From Caulobacter sp. (GTDB lineage Bacteria; Pseudomonadota; Alphaproteobacteria; Caulobacterales; Caulobacteraceae), in the NCBI GenBank assembly GCA_028291125.1, contig JAQGIN010000500.1:1-8182 (forward strand): a DNA stretch of 8,182 bases. Reading direction: 5' to 3'. The notes beneath the pieces were generated by a model, which made no database searches, was not told the DNA's origin, and was given only the letters and a program-made list of their open reading frames with translations. A program made the position numbers and the translations under genes. Below, in pieces: positions 1 through 7,151 of this stretch. Numbering within the stretch: position 1 is the first letter of the stretch; each line of letters starts with the position of its first letter.

Positions 1-1542
1 TTCGGCGTGCTCGACCGGCCGCTGGTGGCCAAGGTGGCCCTGTCCTCGGTCAGCGAGGACAACGCCGTGCTCAACCTCGCCAGCGACGAGAAGGGCTTCG
101 ACTTCGACGGCGTCAGGGCGCGGACCAAGGCCGCCTGGGAGCAGGCCCTGGGGGCGGTCGACATCGCCGCCCCGGCGCCGATGCGGACCAGCGTCTACAC
201 CGCGCTCTACCACACGCTCTTGGCCCCCAGCGTGTTCAGCGACGTCGATGGCCGCTATCGCGGACCCGACGGCCAGGTGCACACCGCCCAGACTCTGGAA
301 GGGAAGGGCTTCACCTTCCACTCGACGTTTTCGCTGTGGGACACCTTCCGAGCCGAGCACCCGCTGCTGACCCTGATGCAGCCCGAGACGCGGACCAGCG
401 ACGTGGTCAATTCGCTGATCGCCTCGCAGCGCCAGAGCCCGTTTGGCCTGCTGCCGGTCTGGCAGTTCCACGGCCAGGAGACCTGGACGATGATCGGCTA
501 TCACGCCGTGCCGGTGATCGCCGACGCCTACCTCAAGGGCATCAAGGGCTTTGACGCCGAGGCGGCGCTGGACGCCATGGTCAAGAGCGCCACCTACGCC
601 CCCTATGGCGGCCTCGGCGACTACATGGCCCTCGGTTATGTGCCGATCGACAAGGAGCCGGAGGCCGCCTCCAAGACCGTCGAATACGCCTATGACGACT
701 GGACCATCGCCCGCATGGCCAGGGCGCTGGGCAAGGATGATATCGCCAAGGCCTTCGAGACGCGGGCCGGCAACTGGCGCAACAGCTTCGACGTCAAGAC
801 CGGCTTCCTGCGGGCCCGCAAGAGCGATGGCGGCTTCCGCACGCCGTTCGACCCGACGGCGATCAACTATGGCTCGGACTACACCGAGGGCAACGCCTGG
901 CAATATTCGTGGTTCGCGCCGCAGGACGTCGGCGGGCTGATCGGGGCGATGGGCGGCGACGCGGCGGTGGTGAAGAAACTCGACGCCATGTTCGACTTCG
1001 ACAATTCCAAGCTCGACTATTCCCACGCCGAGGACATCGCCGGCCTGATCGGCCAGTACATCCACGGCAACGAGCCCAGCCACCACGTCGCCTATCTCTA
1101 CGACTACGCCGGCCAGCCCTGGCGCACGCAGGAGCGGCTGACCCAGATCGTCAAAAGCCAGTACAAGCCCACGCCCGATGGCCTGTCGGGCAATGACGAC
1201 CTGGGCCAGATGTCGGCCTGGCTGGTGTTCACCGCCCTGGGCTTCTATCCGGTGACGCCGGGCTCCAACGAGTACGTGATCGGCCGGCCGTTCTTGGAAC
1301 GAGCGACGCTGAACCTGCCGAACGGCAAGCGCTTCACCATCACCGCCGAGGGGCTGTCGGACGCGCGGCCCTATGTCGGCGCGGTGACGCTGAACGGCCG
1401 GCCGCTGAGCCGCGGCTTCCTGCGCCACGACGAGATCGAGGCCGGCGGGACGCTGGTGTTTGTCATGAGCGCCAAGCCCAACAAGGCCTGGGCGACCAAG
1501 GCGCGGGACCGGCCGATGTCGATGACGCCGTACGGACGGTGA
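1..1542 (+). CDS. GH92 family alpha-mannosidase, C-terminal part (5' end outside window)
   Basis: The frame is open from base 1 and ends at TGA 1540-1542. About 513 residues are visible, against roughly 700-800 for full GH92 enzymes, so the start and the N-terminal beta-sandwich lie to the left; the GTG at 7 is internal. GH92 enzymes are calcium-dependent inverting exo-alpha-mannosidases, usually exported, that trim mannose from glycans. Family motifs appear in order: SLWDTFR..HP (331-363), GQETWTMIGYHAVPVIADAY (about 472-531), PYGGLGDYMALGYVP (about 601-645), SKTVEYAYDDW, YTEGNAWQY (about 880-906), HGNEPSHH (about 1063-1086) and GNDDLGQMSAW (1186-1218). From memory of characterised GH92 structures, the Glu of TEGNAWQY is the likely general acid and the Asp pair in GNDD supplies the base; both are intact. 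The C-terminal beta domain follows. No frameshift is seen. It converges on the lipoprotein gene. Linkage (1,2-, 1,3- or 1,6-mannose) cannot be read from sequence. Confidence 0.95.
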   Translation, partial: FGVLDRPLVAKVALSSVSEDNAVLNLASDEKGFDFDGVRARTKAAWEQALGAVDIAAPAPMRTSVYTALYHTLLAPSVFSDVDGRYRGPDGQVHTAQTLEGKGFTFHSTFSLWDTFRAEHPLLTLMQPETRTSDVVNSLIASQRQSPFGLLPVWQFHGQETWTMIGYHAVPVIADAYLKGIKGFDAEAALDAMVKSATYAPYGGLGDYMALGYVPIDKEPEAASKTVEYAYDDWTIARMARALGKDDIAKAFETRAGNWRNSFDVKTGFLRARKSDGGFRTPFDPTAINYGSDYTEGNAWQYSWFAPQDVGGLIGAMGGDAAVVKKLDAMFDFDNSKLDYSHAEDIAGLIGQYIHGNEPSHHVAYLYDYAGQPWRTQERLTQIVKSQYKPTPDGLSGNDDLGQMSAWLVFTALGFYPVTPGSNEYVIGRPFLERATLNLPNGKRFTITAEGLSDARPYVGAVTLNGRPLSRGFLRHDEIEAGGTLVFVMSAKPNKAWATKARDRPMSMTPYGR

Positions 1543-1569
1543 GTGGTCCGTTGAATCGCCCGTCCATCC

Positions 1570-1656
1570 CCGTCTCCCTGGCGAAGGCCGGGGGGCAGGT
1601 GAAACCCACGGGCCGCCCAGGGTGAATCTGGGTCCCGGCCTTCGCCGGGAAGACGG
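1570..1656. repeat. REP-like two-arm inverted repeat between convergent genes
   Basis: Arms 1570-1592 and 1634-1656 are reverse complements at 21 of 23 positions, separated by 41 bases. Each arm also folds on itself: the right arm is CCCGGC-CTTC-GCCGGG (1634-1649) and the left is CCTGGC-GAAG-GCCGGG (1577-1592). A smaller stem, CCCAG (1616-1620) with CTGGG (1628-1632), sits between them. The unit resembles the GGCGAAGGCCGGG palindromes that I recall as frequent between genes in Caulobacter, Sphingomonas and relatives. It lies between two converging genes and has no T-tract, so a bidirectional transcription block or 3'-end protection is possible but not shown. Confidence 0.75.
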
Positions 1657-1687
1657 ACGTTGGGGGAACGCGGAAGTCGGAGGCTAA

Positions 1688-1699
1688 GCTTCTAGAAGC
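1688..1699. repeat. 12-base perfect palindrome over the lipoprotein stop codon
   Basis: GCTTCTAGAAGC reads the same on both strands and contains the TAG stop of the minus-strand lipoprotein gene (1692-1694). No T-tract follows on either strand, so it is not an obvious terminator. It may be chance. Confidence 0.4.
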
Positions 1700-2114
1700 C
1701 CAGGCACACCGGGTGGGTGATCACCAGCACCGCCTCCTGGGCGAAGCGCTGGTTGTAGGCCGCTCGGGCGGCGTCGATCTTGGCCTCGCCGCCGGCGCGG
1801 CCGGGCAGGGCCAGGATCACCAGCTTGGACGGCTCGCGCACCGCCTGGCCGGTCGGCGAGCGCCACTGGCCGGCGGCGTCCAGCACCGTCAGGCCGTCGG
1901 GAAAGCGCGGGGTGAGTTCCGCGTCGAGGAACTGGCGAAAATCGTTGTCCGAGACGCCGAGCTTATCGCCGATATTGCGGCCGAACAGCAGCTCGACCTG
2001 GCGGCCGGGGCTCTGGCCGGCGGGGCACCTCGCCGGGGCCAGGGTCGCGCAGCTGGTGAGCGCGGTCGCCATCGCCACGCCCAGAAAGATCGGGACGGGC
2101 GAAGCGTGCCGCAT
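1692..2114 (-). CDS. DUF3574 domain lipoprotein, function unknown
   Basis: This encodes 140 residues, ATG at 2114, TAG at 1692-1694. The N-terminus is a short lipoprotein signal peptide: Arg2, a hydrophobic stretch at about residues 8-20, then the lipobox L19-T-S-C22, so Cys22 should be lipidated and the protein anchored on the periplasmic side of a membrane. The mature part carries the conserved features of DUF3574 as I know them: ELLFGRNI, a VSDNDFRQFLDAELTPRFPDG block, LTVLDAAGQWR, REPSKLVILAL and a C-terminal AAYNQRFAQEAVLVI segment. No biochemical function is established for this family to my knowledge. The start lies 2 bases after the proB stop (TGACCATG), so it is probably cotranscribed and translationally coupled with proB and obgE. 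There is no evident link to proline synthesis. Confidence 0.85.
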   Translation of the reverse strand: MRHASPVPIFLGVAMATALTSCATLAPARCPAGQSPGRQVELLFGRNIGDKLGVSDNDFRQFLDAELTPRFPDGLTVLDAAGQWRSPTGQAVREPSKLVILALPGRAGGEAKIDAARAAYNQRFAQEAVLVITHPVCLGF

Positions 2115-2116
2115 GG

Positions 2117-3250
2117 TCAGCCGCCCATCGCCAGGTCGTCGGCGTGGATCATCGGGCCCTCGGTGAAGCCCAGCTGGGCCTCGATGGCGTCGGAGCGCAG
2201 GCCGGCGATCCTGTGGGCGTCGGCGGAGTCGTAGCGCACCAGGCCGCGGGCCACCTCGCGGCCGGTCTGGTCGCGGATGCGGACGGCGTCGCCCTTGTCG
2301 AACGGGCCCTCGACGGCCCGCACCCCGGCGGCCAGCAGGCTCTTGCCCTTGGCCAGGGCGGCGACGGCGCCGTCATCGACCGACAGCCAGCCTTGCGGGG
2401 CCAGGGAGCCGGCGATCCAGGCCTTGTAGGCGGCGGCCGGGCTGGCCCCGGCCTCGATCAGGGTGGCGGCGGCCCCGGCCTCGACGGCCCGCAGCGGTTG
2501 GTCGCGCGAGCCCAGGGTGATCAGGGTGGCGCAGCCGGCGGCGCGGGCGATGCGGGCGGCGGCCAGCTTAGTGGCCATGCCGCCGGTGCCGACCCCGGAG
2601 GCGGCGTTGGCCCCGCCGGCCATGGCCTCGATGGCGGGGGTGATCTCGGAGATCACCGCCAGCCGGGTGGCGGCCGGGTCGCGGCGCGGGTCGGCGGTGT
2701 AGAGGCCGTCGATGTCGGACAGCAGCACCAGCAGATCGGCGCCGGTCATCTGCGCCACCCGAGCGGCCAGACGGTCGTTGTCGCCGTAGCGGATCTCCTC
2801 GGTGACGACGGTGTCGTTCTCGTTGACGATCGGCACCACGCCCAGGCCCAGCAGGGTCTCGGCGGTGGCGCGGGCGTTCAGCCAGCGGCGGCGGACCTCG
2901 GTGTCGTCGCGGGTCAGCAAGATCTGGGCGACGGCGACGCCGTGCGGCTCGAACGCTTCCTCCCAGGCCCGCATCAGCAGGCTCTGGCCGGCGGCGGCGG
3001 CGGCCTGCTTCTCCGGCAGGGTCAAGGCGCGGCGGGTCAGGCCCAGGCGGCGGCGGCCCAGGGCCACGGCCCCGGACGACACCACCAGCAGCTTCTGGCC
3101 GCGGGCGCGCAGGGCGGCGGCGTCGGCGCAGAAGGCCTTCAGCCAGGCATGGTCGGCCTTGCCGTTCTCGGCGTCGACCAGCAGGGCCGAGCCGACCTTG
3201 ACGACGATCCGCTTGGCGCCGGCCAGCGGCCCCCCCGGCGCTTGGCTCAC
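2117..3250 (-). CDS. proB: Glutamate 5-kinase
   Basis: ProB phosphorylates L-glutamate with ATP to glutamyl 5-phosphate, the first and feedback-controlled step of proline synthesis in the cytosol. The protein has 377 residues, normal for ProB with a C-terminal PUA domain. The amino-acid kinase domain (about 13-260) shows KVGSALL (18-24), VVSSGAVALGRR (56-67), VPIVNENDTV (139-148), YGDNDRLAARVA (155-166), LLSDIDGLYTADPR (176-189) and GVGTGGMATKL (219-229). The PUA domain occupies about 280-370. The frame stays open far upstream into obgE, but the kinase homology begins at IVVKVG (15-20). The GTG at 3250 overlaps the obgE TGA as GTGA, a usual coupled start, so I chose it. ProA, the next enzyme, is not in the window. 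Transcription probably comes from upstream of obgE. Confidence 0.96.
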   Translation of the reverse strand: MSQAPGGPLAGAKRIVVKVGSALLVDAENGKADHAWLKAFCADAAALRARGQKLLVVSSGAVALGRRRLGLTRRALTLPEKQAAAAAGQSLLMRAWEEAFEPHGVAVAQILLTRDDTEVRRRWLNARATAETLLGLGVVPIVNENDTVVTEEIRYGDNDRLAARVAQMTGADLLVLLSDIDGLYTADPRRDPAATRLAVISEITPAIEAMAGGANAASGVGTGGMATKLAAARIARAAGCATLITLGSRDQPLRAVEAGAAATLIEAGASPAAAYKAWIAGSLAPQGWLSVDDGAVAALAKGKSLLAAGVRAVEGPFDKGDAVRIRDQTGREVARGLVRYDSADAHRIAGLRSDAIEAQLGFTEGPMIHADDLAMGG

Positions 3251-4311
3251 GGCTTCCAGCCCCCGGGGGTCTCGGCCTCGGGCGCCTCGACCTCGGCTGC
3301 GGCGGCGGGGGTCTCGCCCTTGCGGATCCGCACCTGGGTGTAGGCGGCGCGCAGCAGTTCGGTGACCCCCTCGCCGGAGACGCCGGACACCAGCATCGGC
3401 TTGGTCCCGGCCACCGCTTGCAGCTCGGCGGCCTTGGCGGCGCGAGTCTCGGGATCGAGGGCGTCGATCTTGTTCAGGGCCAGGATCTCGGACTTGTCGC
3501 CCAGCTCGTCGCCGTAGGCCTCGAGCTCGGCGCGGATGGTGGTCCAGGCCCCGGCGATGTCGTCCTGGGTGGCGTCGACCAGGTGGATCAGCACCGCCGA
3601 GCGCTCGACATGGCCCAGGAAGCGGGTGCCCAGGCCCGCGCCTTCCGAGGCCCCCTCGATCAGGCCGGGGATGTCGGCCAGCACGAAGCGCTCGCTGGTC
3701 GACAGGTCGACCACGCCGAGATTGGGCGTCAGGGTGGTGAACGGATAGTCGGCGATCTTCGGCCGGGCGGCGGTGGCGGCGGCCAGGAAGGTCGACTTGC
3801 CGGCGTTGGGCAGGCCGACCAGGCCGACGTCGGCGATCAGCTTCAGCCGCAGCCAGATCCACATCTCCTCGCCGTCCTGGCCGGGATTGGCGTATTTCGG
3901 GGCCTGGTTGACCGGACCCTTGAAGTGCAGATTGCCCCAGCCGCCGTTGCCGCCCTTGCACAGGCGCACGCGCATGCCGACGGTGTCGAGGTCGGCGATC
4001 AGGGTCTCCTTGTCCTCCTCCAGCACCTGGGTGCCGACCGGGACCTTGAGCACGATGTCCTCGCCGCCGGCCCCGTGGCGGGCCCGGCCCATGCCGTGGG
4101 TGCCGGTCTGGGCCTTGAAATGCTGCTGGTAGCGGTAGTCGATCAGGGTGTTGAGCCCGTCCACGGCCTCGATCCAGATGTCGCCGCCGCGGCCGCCGTC
4201 GCCGCCGTCGGGGCCGCCGTATTCGATGTATTTTTCACGTCGGAACGAGACCGCGCCCCCGCCGCCGTTACCGGAGCGGATATAGATTTTGCACTGGTCG
4301 AGGAATTTCAT
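3247..4311 (-). CDS. obgE: Obg/CgtA GTPase, ribosome assembly
   Basis: Obg (CgtA in Caulobacter) is an essential GTPase that binds the 50S subunit and acts in late large-subunit assembly, with links to growth control and stress. The protein has 354 residues. The glycine-rich Obg fold spans about 1-158, with IRSGNGGGGAVSFRREK (11-27) and GGPDGGDGGRGG (32-43). The G domain has G1 GLPNAGKS (166-173), switch I YPFTTL (189-194), G3 DIPGLIEGAS (213-222), G4 NKID (280-283) and G5 SGVSGEG (309-315). The C-terminal tail (about 333-354) is short and Ala/Glu/Pro-rich. All nucleotide-binding residues are present. I chose ATG 4311 because MKFLDQ is the conserved N-terminus; an in-frame TTG at 4329 would add six residues without family support. 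The stop overlaps the proB start. The usual rplU-rpmA neighbours are about 1.9 kb upstream behind a terminator, so obgE needs its own promoter. Confidence 0.98.
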   Translation of the reverse strand: MKFLDQCKIYIRSGNGGGGAVSFRREKYIEYGGPDGGDGGRGGDIWIEAVDGLNTLIDYRYQQHFKAQTGTHGMGRARHGAGGEDIVLKVPVGTQVLEEDKETLIADLDTVGMRVRLCKGGNGGWGNLHFKGPVNQAPKYANPGQDGEEMWIWLRLKLIADVGLVGLPNAGKSTFLAAATAARPKIADYPFTTLTPNLGVVDLSTSERFVLADIPGLIEGASEGAGLGTRFLGHVERSAVLIHLVDATQDDIAGAWTTIRAELEAYGDELGDKSEILALNKIDALDPETRAAKAAELQAVAGTKPMLVSGVSGEGVTELLRAAYTQVRIRKGETPAAAAEVEAPEAETPGGWKP

Positions 4312-4532
4312 GAGCGTCTTTTGTCTCAACGGGCCGCGCGCGTCGAGCCGAAATACCCCGTGAGGCCGGGGACTTGGCCCCTTTGGGCCCGGATTGGCGC
4401 GGTCGGAAGGCCCGATTTCCGTCCGAGGCCGCCATTCCGTGACGAAATGTTAAAACAGATCATGGAAGAAGGGAGCGTAGGGCGAGAGATATCGCTGTTT
4501 CAAATCTGCGGGACGGACCGGGAGGCTAGGCG
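4312..4532. other. Divergent intergenic region between obgE and the unknown gene
   Basis: These 221 bases must hold the promoters for obgE (leftward) and the gene at 4533 (rightward). I found no convincing -35/-10 pair on either strand. Weak candidates are GTTAAAAC (4449-4456), which resembles the Caulobacter -10 GCTAAAWC on the plus strand but has no TTGAC at the right distance, and TAACAT on the opposite strand in the same AT-rich patch. The patch 4445-4500 is clearly less GC-rich than its surroundings, as expected of a promoter. No ORF with family similarity was seen. Confidence 0.4.
4520..4525 (+). promoter_or_regulatory. Ribosome binding site fixing a TTG start
   Basis: GGGAGG lies 7 bases before the TTG at 4533. 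The first in-frame ATG (4554) has no comparable site, so this decides in favour of the TTG start. Confidence 0.65.
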
Positions 4533-5495
4533 TTGGCGACCATCGAAGACGTCATGGCGGAGCTGGCCACGGACCTTCAGGACCTGACGCTTCCGACCCT
4601 GTGCCGGAAGTATTCCAGCGAAGCTTCGGTCCACCGCAACATCCTGATGAGCCGCGGCACCGGCGTGACCGGCACCTGGCGCGACTTTCGCAGCTTCCTG
4701 GCCGATATCGGCCCGCGGCCGACCCCCGATCACGGCCTGGTCCTGCTCAACCACCTGGAGCGCACCTACGGGCCCGGTCGGGCCCGCTGGATGACGCCCG
4801 AGGAACAGGCCGAGCACGAGGCCGAGTTCGATCGCCAGCAGGCCGAGAAGAACCGCGAGCAGCAGGCCCTGATGCATCAGGCCGCCGCGATGAAGCGGGC
4901 CCGCGCGCCGAACGCGCCGTCGTTTGGTCAGTGGACGCCGATGGGCGGCAAGCAGGTCAGCTACACCGACGTCGCCAAGAAACTCAACATTCCGGTCGTG
5001 GCCCTGTCCAAGACCATGCCGGCCGGCCGCAGCGCCGACGAACTGGTCAAGCGCGCCTCGATGGCCGGCGAGCTGATCAACGAGGACGTCCAGTGGCTGC
5101 CGCCCGATCCGAAGCGCAAGGCCAGCTTCTTCGAGGCCTTCCGCATCTGGCACATGCAGGTGCAGCCGCAGTTCGGCCGCGCCGCCACCCCGACCTTCCT
5201 GTTCCTCTACATCGCCTTGCCGGTGATGAAGGAATGCCGTGACGAGCTGATCGATCTCGACCTGTGGAACCCGCTCGGCCAGCGGGCGATGAACGCCCGC
5301 GACAAGCACATCGCCTGGAAGAAGTACTGCGAGTTCATGCCGCGGGCCCAGGTGGCGATGATGGAGATCCCCATCTACGCCACCTATTCGCTGCTCAGCG
5401 ATCTCGACGCCCTGTGCGAGCGCATCGTCACCGCCGAGCGCCGATTCCGCGAGGGCCAGAAGCCCGGCACCGTGCAGACCCACCGGGCGGCCTGA
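4533..5495 (+). CDS. Uncharacterised 320-residue protein
   Basis: I do not recognise the family. TTG at 4533 is preferred because of GGGAGG 7 bases upstream; ATG 4554 would drop seven residues. The N-terminal part (about 1-85) is mixed and soluble-looking, with an alternating pattern at LPTLCRKYSSEASVHRNILM that could be a small helical DNA- or protein-binding unit. Residues 88-123 are rich in Glu, Gln, Lys, Arg and Ala and should form a long charged helix or coiled coil. A polar Pro/Gly linker (124-142) precedes a larger C-terminal domain with many Trp, Tyr, Phe and Met, including KASFFEAFRIWHM (196-208) and TPTFLFLYIALPVM (219-232). The latter is hydrophobic but short and flanked by charge, so it may be buried rather than membrane-spanning. 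There is no signal peptide. Base composition matches the neighbours. The opposite-strand frame is Gly/Ala/Leu/His-rich and looks spurious. It stands divergent from obgE and convergent with the acetyltransferase. Confidence 0.8.
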   Translation: MATIEDVMAELATDLQDLTLPTLCRKYSSEASVHRNILMSRGTGVTGTWRDFRSFLADIGPRPTPDHGLVLLNHLERTYGPGRARWMTPEEQAEHEAEFDRQQAEKNREQQALMHQAAAMKRARAPNAPSFGQWTPMGGKQVSYTDVAKKLNIPVVALSKTMPAGRSADELVKRASMAGELINEDVQWLPPDPKRKASFFEAFRIWHMQVQPQFGRAATPTFLFLYIALPVMKECRDELIDLDLWNPLGQRAMNARDKHIAWKKYCEFMPRAQVAMMEIPIYATYSLLSDLDALCERIVTAERRFREGQKPGTVQTHRAA

Positions 5496-5502
5496 CGCCT
5501 TT

Positions 5503-6036
5503 CTAAGCCAGCCAGATCATCATCCGGGTCGCCGCCGTCGCGCCGCGGGCCACCGACGGTTTGTGCTCGACGACGCCGGTATAGAGGAAGCCGGCCTTGA
5601 TCAGCACCTGGCCCGAGGCCGGATTGTCGGCGAAATGGCCGGCCACCACCAGTTTGCGCCGCCAGTCGCGCCGCGCCCAGTCCAGCGCCCCGATCGTCGC
5701 CTCGGTGGCCAAGCCGCGGCCCCAATAGGGCCGGCCGATCCAATAGCCGATCTCCAGCGGACCGTCCGGCGGCGTGAAGAAGCCGAGCACCCCGACCACG
5801 CCCTCGTTCTCCAGCTCGATGACGAAGGTGGAGTCGCGCCGGCGGTCCTGGGCCTGGCAGCGGCCAATGAAGGTCTCGGCGTCCGGGCGGCGGTACGGCC
5901 AGGGCATGCGGGTGGTCATCTTGGGGATGGCGTAGTCGTCGCACAGCTGCGCGACCCGCTCGGCGTCGTCCATGGCCGGCGCGCGCAGCGTCAGCCGCCG
6001 TGTTTCAATCGTGGGACTATCCTCGATCACGCACAT
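5503..6036 (-). CDS. GNAT acetyltransferase, RimJ/RimL type
   Basis: This 177-residue protein is a GCN5-related N-acetyltransferase of the Acetyltransf_3 (RimJ/RimL-like) class, which uses acetyl-CoA to acetylate an amine, often a protein N-terminus or a small molecule. The usual N-terminal strand TIETRRLTLRAP (9-20) is followed by MDDAERVAQL and PDAETFIGRC (51-60). The core strands are STFVIELENEGVVGVLGF (69-86) and GPLEIGYWIG (92-101). The acetyl-CoA loop YWGRGLATEA (104-113) is intact, as are NPASGQVLIKAGF (138-150) and the final strand. The ATG at 6036 is supported by GGGAGA six bases upstream. It lies downstream of the rpmA terminator, so readthrough or a weak local promoter must serve it. 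Its position beside L27 and L21 makes a ribosomal-protein substrate conceivable, but this is only inference; close homologues act on many substrates. The stop is 7 bases from that of the convergent gene. Confidence 0.9.
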   Translation of the reverse strand: MCVIEDSPTIETRRLTLRAPAMDDAERVAQLCDDYAIPKMTTRMPWPYRRPDAETFIGRCQAQDRRRDSTFVIELENEGVVGVLGFFTPPDGPLEIGYWIGRPYWGRGLATEATIGALDWARRDWRRKLVVAGHFADNPASGQVLIKAGFLYTGVVEHKPSVARGATAATRMMIWLA

Positions 6037-6042
6037 GGTGCG

Positions 6043-6048
6043 TCTCCC
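6043..6048 (-). promoter_or_regulatory. Ribosome binding site of the GNAT gene
   Basis: On the minus strand GGGAGA sits six bases before the ATG at 6036, a good Shine-Dalgarno match that supports this start. Confidence 0.6.
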
Positions 6049-6124
6049 GTGTTCCGTCCCCGTTTAGTCGAGGATCGTGACGCTGCTTTTCGGCCGTCTG
6101 TGGGCCATATGGTTGCAGCGCGGA

Positions 6125-6166
6125 CAAAACAAAAGCGGGGAGCCCGGCGTTCCGGACTCCCCGCTT
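6125..6166 (-). terminator. Intrinsic terminator of rplU-rpmA
   Basis: On the minus strand a strong stem joins AAGCGGGGAG with CTCCCCGCTT (10 perfect pairs) and, after one mismatch, four more CCGG pairs closing a 4-base loop (hairpin 6133-6166). It is followed at once by TTTTGTTTTG, a good U-tract. It lies about 65 bases after the rpmA stop and before the GNAT gene. On the plus strand no T-rich run of this quality follows, so it works mainly leftward. Confidence 0.88.
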
Positions 6167-6187
6167 AGGTTCGTCTGTCCGGATCGT

Positions 6188-6229
6188 CTTCTCTGGCGAG
6201 AAGCGCGACCCGGAAATTCGAGGGTCGCG

Positions 6230-6231
<2 letters not shown>
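6188..6231 (-). other. Two further hairpins directly after rpmA
   Basis: The stem AGCGCGACCC/GGGTCGCGCT (6202-6231, 10 perfect pairs, 10-base loop) begins inside the rpmA TAG stop. Next to it, CTTCTC/GAGAAG (6188-6203, loop TGGC) shares two bases with the first. Neither has a long T-tract. They may protect the 3' end of the ribosomal-protein mRNA or assist the terminator further down. Confidence 0.6.
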
Positions 6232-6499
<268 letters not shown>

Positions 6500-6530
6500 C
6501 TTGCTCTCCTAATCCTTAGAGGCGCAGCCG

Positions 6531-7109
6531 CTAGGCTTCGCCGTCTTCCTTGGCCGCGGCCTTCTTCGGCGCCGCCTTCTTCTTGGGGGCGGCGGCGACC
6601 GGGTCGGCGTGTTCGACGACGGCGGCCTGGACCTTCGGGCTGGCCTTGGTGGCCTTCTTCACGACGGTCTCGGTCTGCACGTTGGCCGGAGCCAGGCCGG
6701 CCGGGGTCACGGCGGCGTCGCCGAGGCCGCGAGCGCGGGCGTCGAGCAGGCGCTTGGTGGTCAGGTCGACCGTGCCGTCCCAGGTGGCGGTCTGGCCGCC
6801 GCCGGCGACCGAGGTCACCCGCAGGACGGTCTCGGTCTGACGGTGACCGCGGGTGCGGCGATAGCCCTGACGGCGGATCTTCTTGAAGATCTTCACCTTA
6901 TCACCCTTGCGGGTTTCGATCAGGGTGGCGTTCACCACGGCGCCGTCCACCAGGGGCGCGCCGACCGTGACGGTCTCGCCTTCGCCCAGCATCAGAACTT
7001 CGCCAAAGGCGACAGCCGCGCCAGGTTCACCGTCGAGCTTTTCGACCACCAGCAGGTCACCGGCTTGGACCCGGTACTGCTTGCCGCCGGTCTTGATCAC
7101 CGCGTACAT
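6531..7109 (-). CDS. rplU: 50S ribosomal protein L21 with long C-terminal extension
   Basis: L21 binds 23S rRNA early in 50S assembly. The core occupies about 1-103: MYAVIKTGGKQYRVQAGD, GEVLMLGEG (36-44), VGAPLVDGAVV (49-59) and the signature region KIFKKIRRQGYRRTRGHRQT (73-92). The protein is 192 residues, whereas E. coli L21 has 103. The additional 85-90 residues include a segment at about 107-145 of mixed composition and a tail (150-192) rich in Lys, Ala and Pro, with repeated KKKAAPKKAAAK-like steps. Such basic tails occur on other alphaproteobacterial ribosomal proteins and may bind rRNA or be disordered. The ATG at 7109 is the conserved start, with a modest AAGG upstream. A strong promoter lies at 7187-7214. 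Confidence 0.97.
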   Translation of the reverse strand: MYAVIKTGGKQYRVQAGDLLVVEKLDGEPGAAVAFGEVLMLGEGETVTVGAPLVDGAVVNATLIETRKGDKVKIFKKIRRQGYRRTRGHRQTETVLRVTSVAGGGQTATWDGTVDLTTKRLLDARARGLGDAAVTPAGLAPANVQTETVVKKATKASPKVQAAVVEHADPVAAAPKKKAAPKKAAAKEDGEA

Positions 7110-7151
7110 CGGTTAGCGCCTTAAGATAACGAGTGTTCGTAAAATAGGGAT

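Noticed and set aside
1686..1696. Adjoining HindIII and XbaI sites (AAGCTTCTAGA) as a cloning scar
   Set aside because: They lie within a natural palindrome at the end of an intact gene with normal flanks; no vector sequence is seen.
2144..3343. Long plus-strand frame opposite proB
   Set aside because: Its composition is almost only Gly, Ala, Gln, Val, Leu and Asp, as expected from the antisense of a GC-rich gene; proB is certain on the other strand.
2117..3961. A single long minus-strand frame that would add over 200 residues in front of ProB
   Set aside because: The added part is an Arg/Gly/Pro-rich out-of-frame reading of obgE. The ProB family begins near IVVKVG, and GTG 3250 gives a normal length.
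4312..4329. Upstream TTG start for obgE, adding six residues
   Set aside because: The Obg N-terminus MKFLDQ is conserved and ATG 4311 yields exactly 354 residues; the TTG has no better ribosome binding site.
3418..4587. Long plus-strand frame opposite obgE and running into the next gene
   Set aside because: Antisense of a certain gene, no family motifs, and it would overlap the start of the gene at 4533 in another frame.
4500..5483. Minus-strand 327-residue frame opposite the unknown gene
   Set aside because: Gly/Ala/Leu/His-rich with low complexity. The plus-strand frame has balanced composition with Trp, Tyr, Lys and Met and a good ribosome binding site. Since the plus gene is unrecognised, this choice is the least secure of the strand decisions.
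6019..6075. Inverted repeat ATCCTCGA/TCGAGGAT around the GNAT start
   Set aside because: Eight bases at 41-base spacing, one arm inside the coding region; easily chance in GC-rich DNA.
5563..6168. Plus-strand frame opposite the acetyltransferase
   Set aside because: Shadow of a gene with clear GNAT motifs on the other strand.
6609..7124. Plus-strand frame opposite rplU
   Set aside because: Antisense of L21, no motif and no separate promoter.
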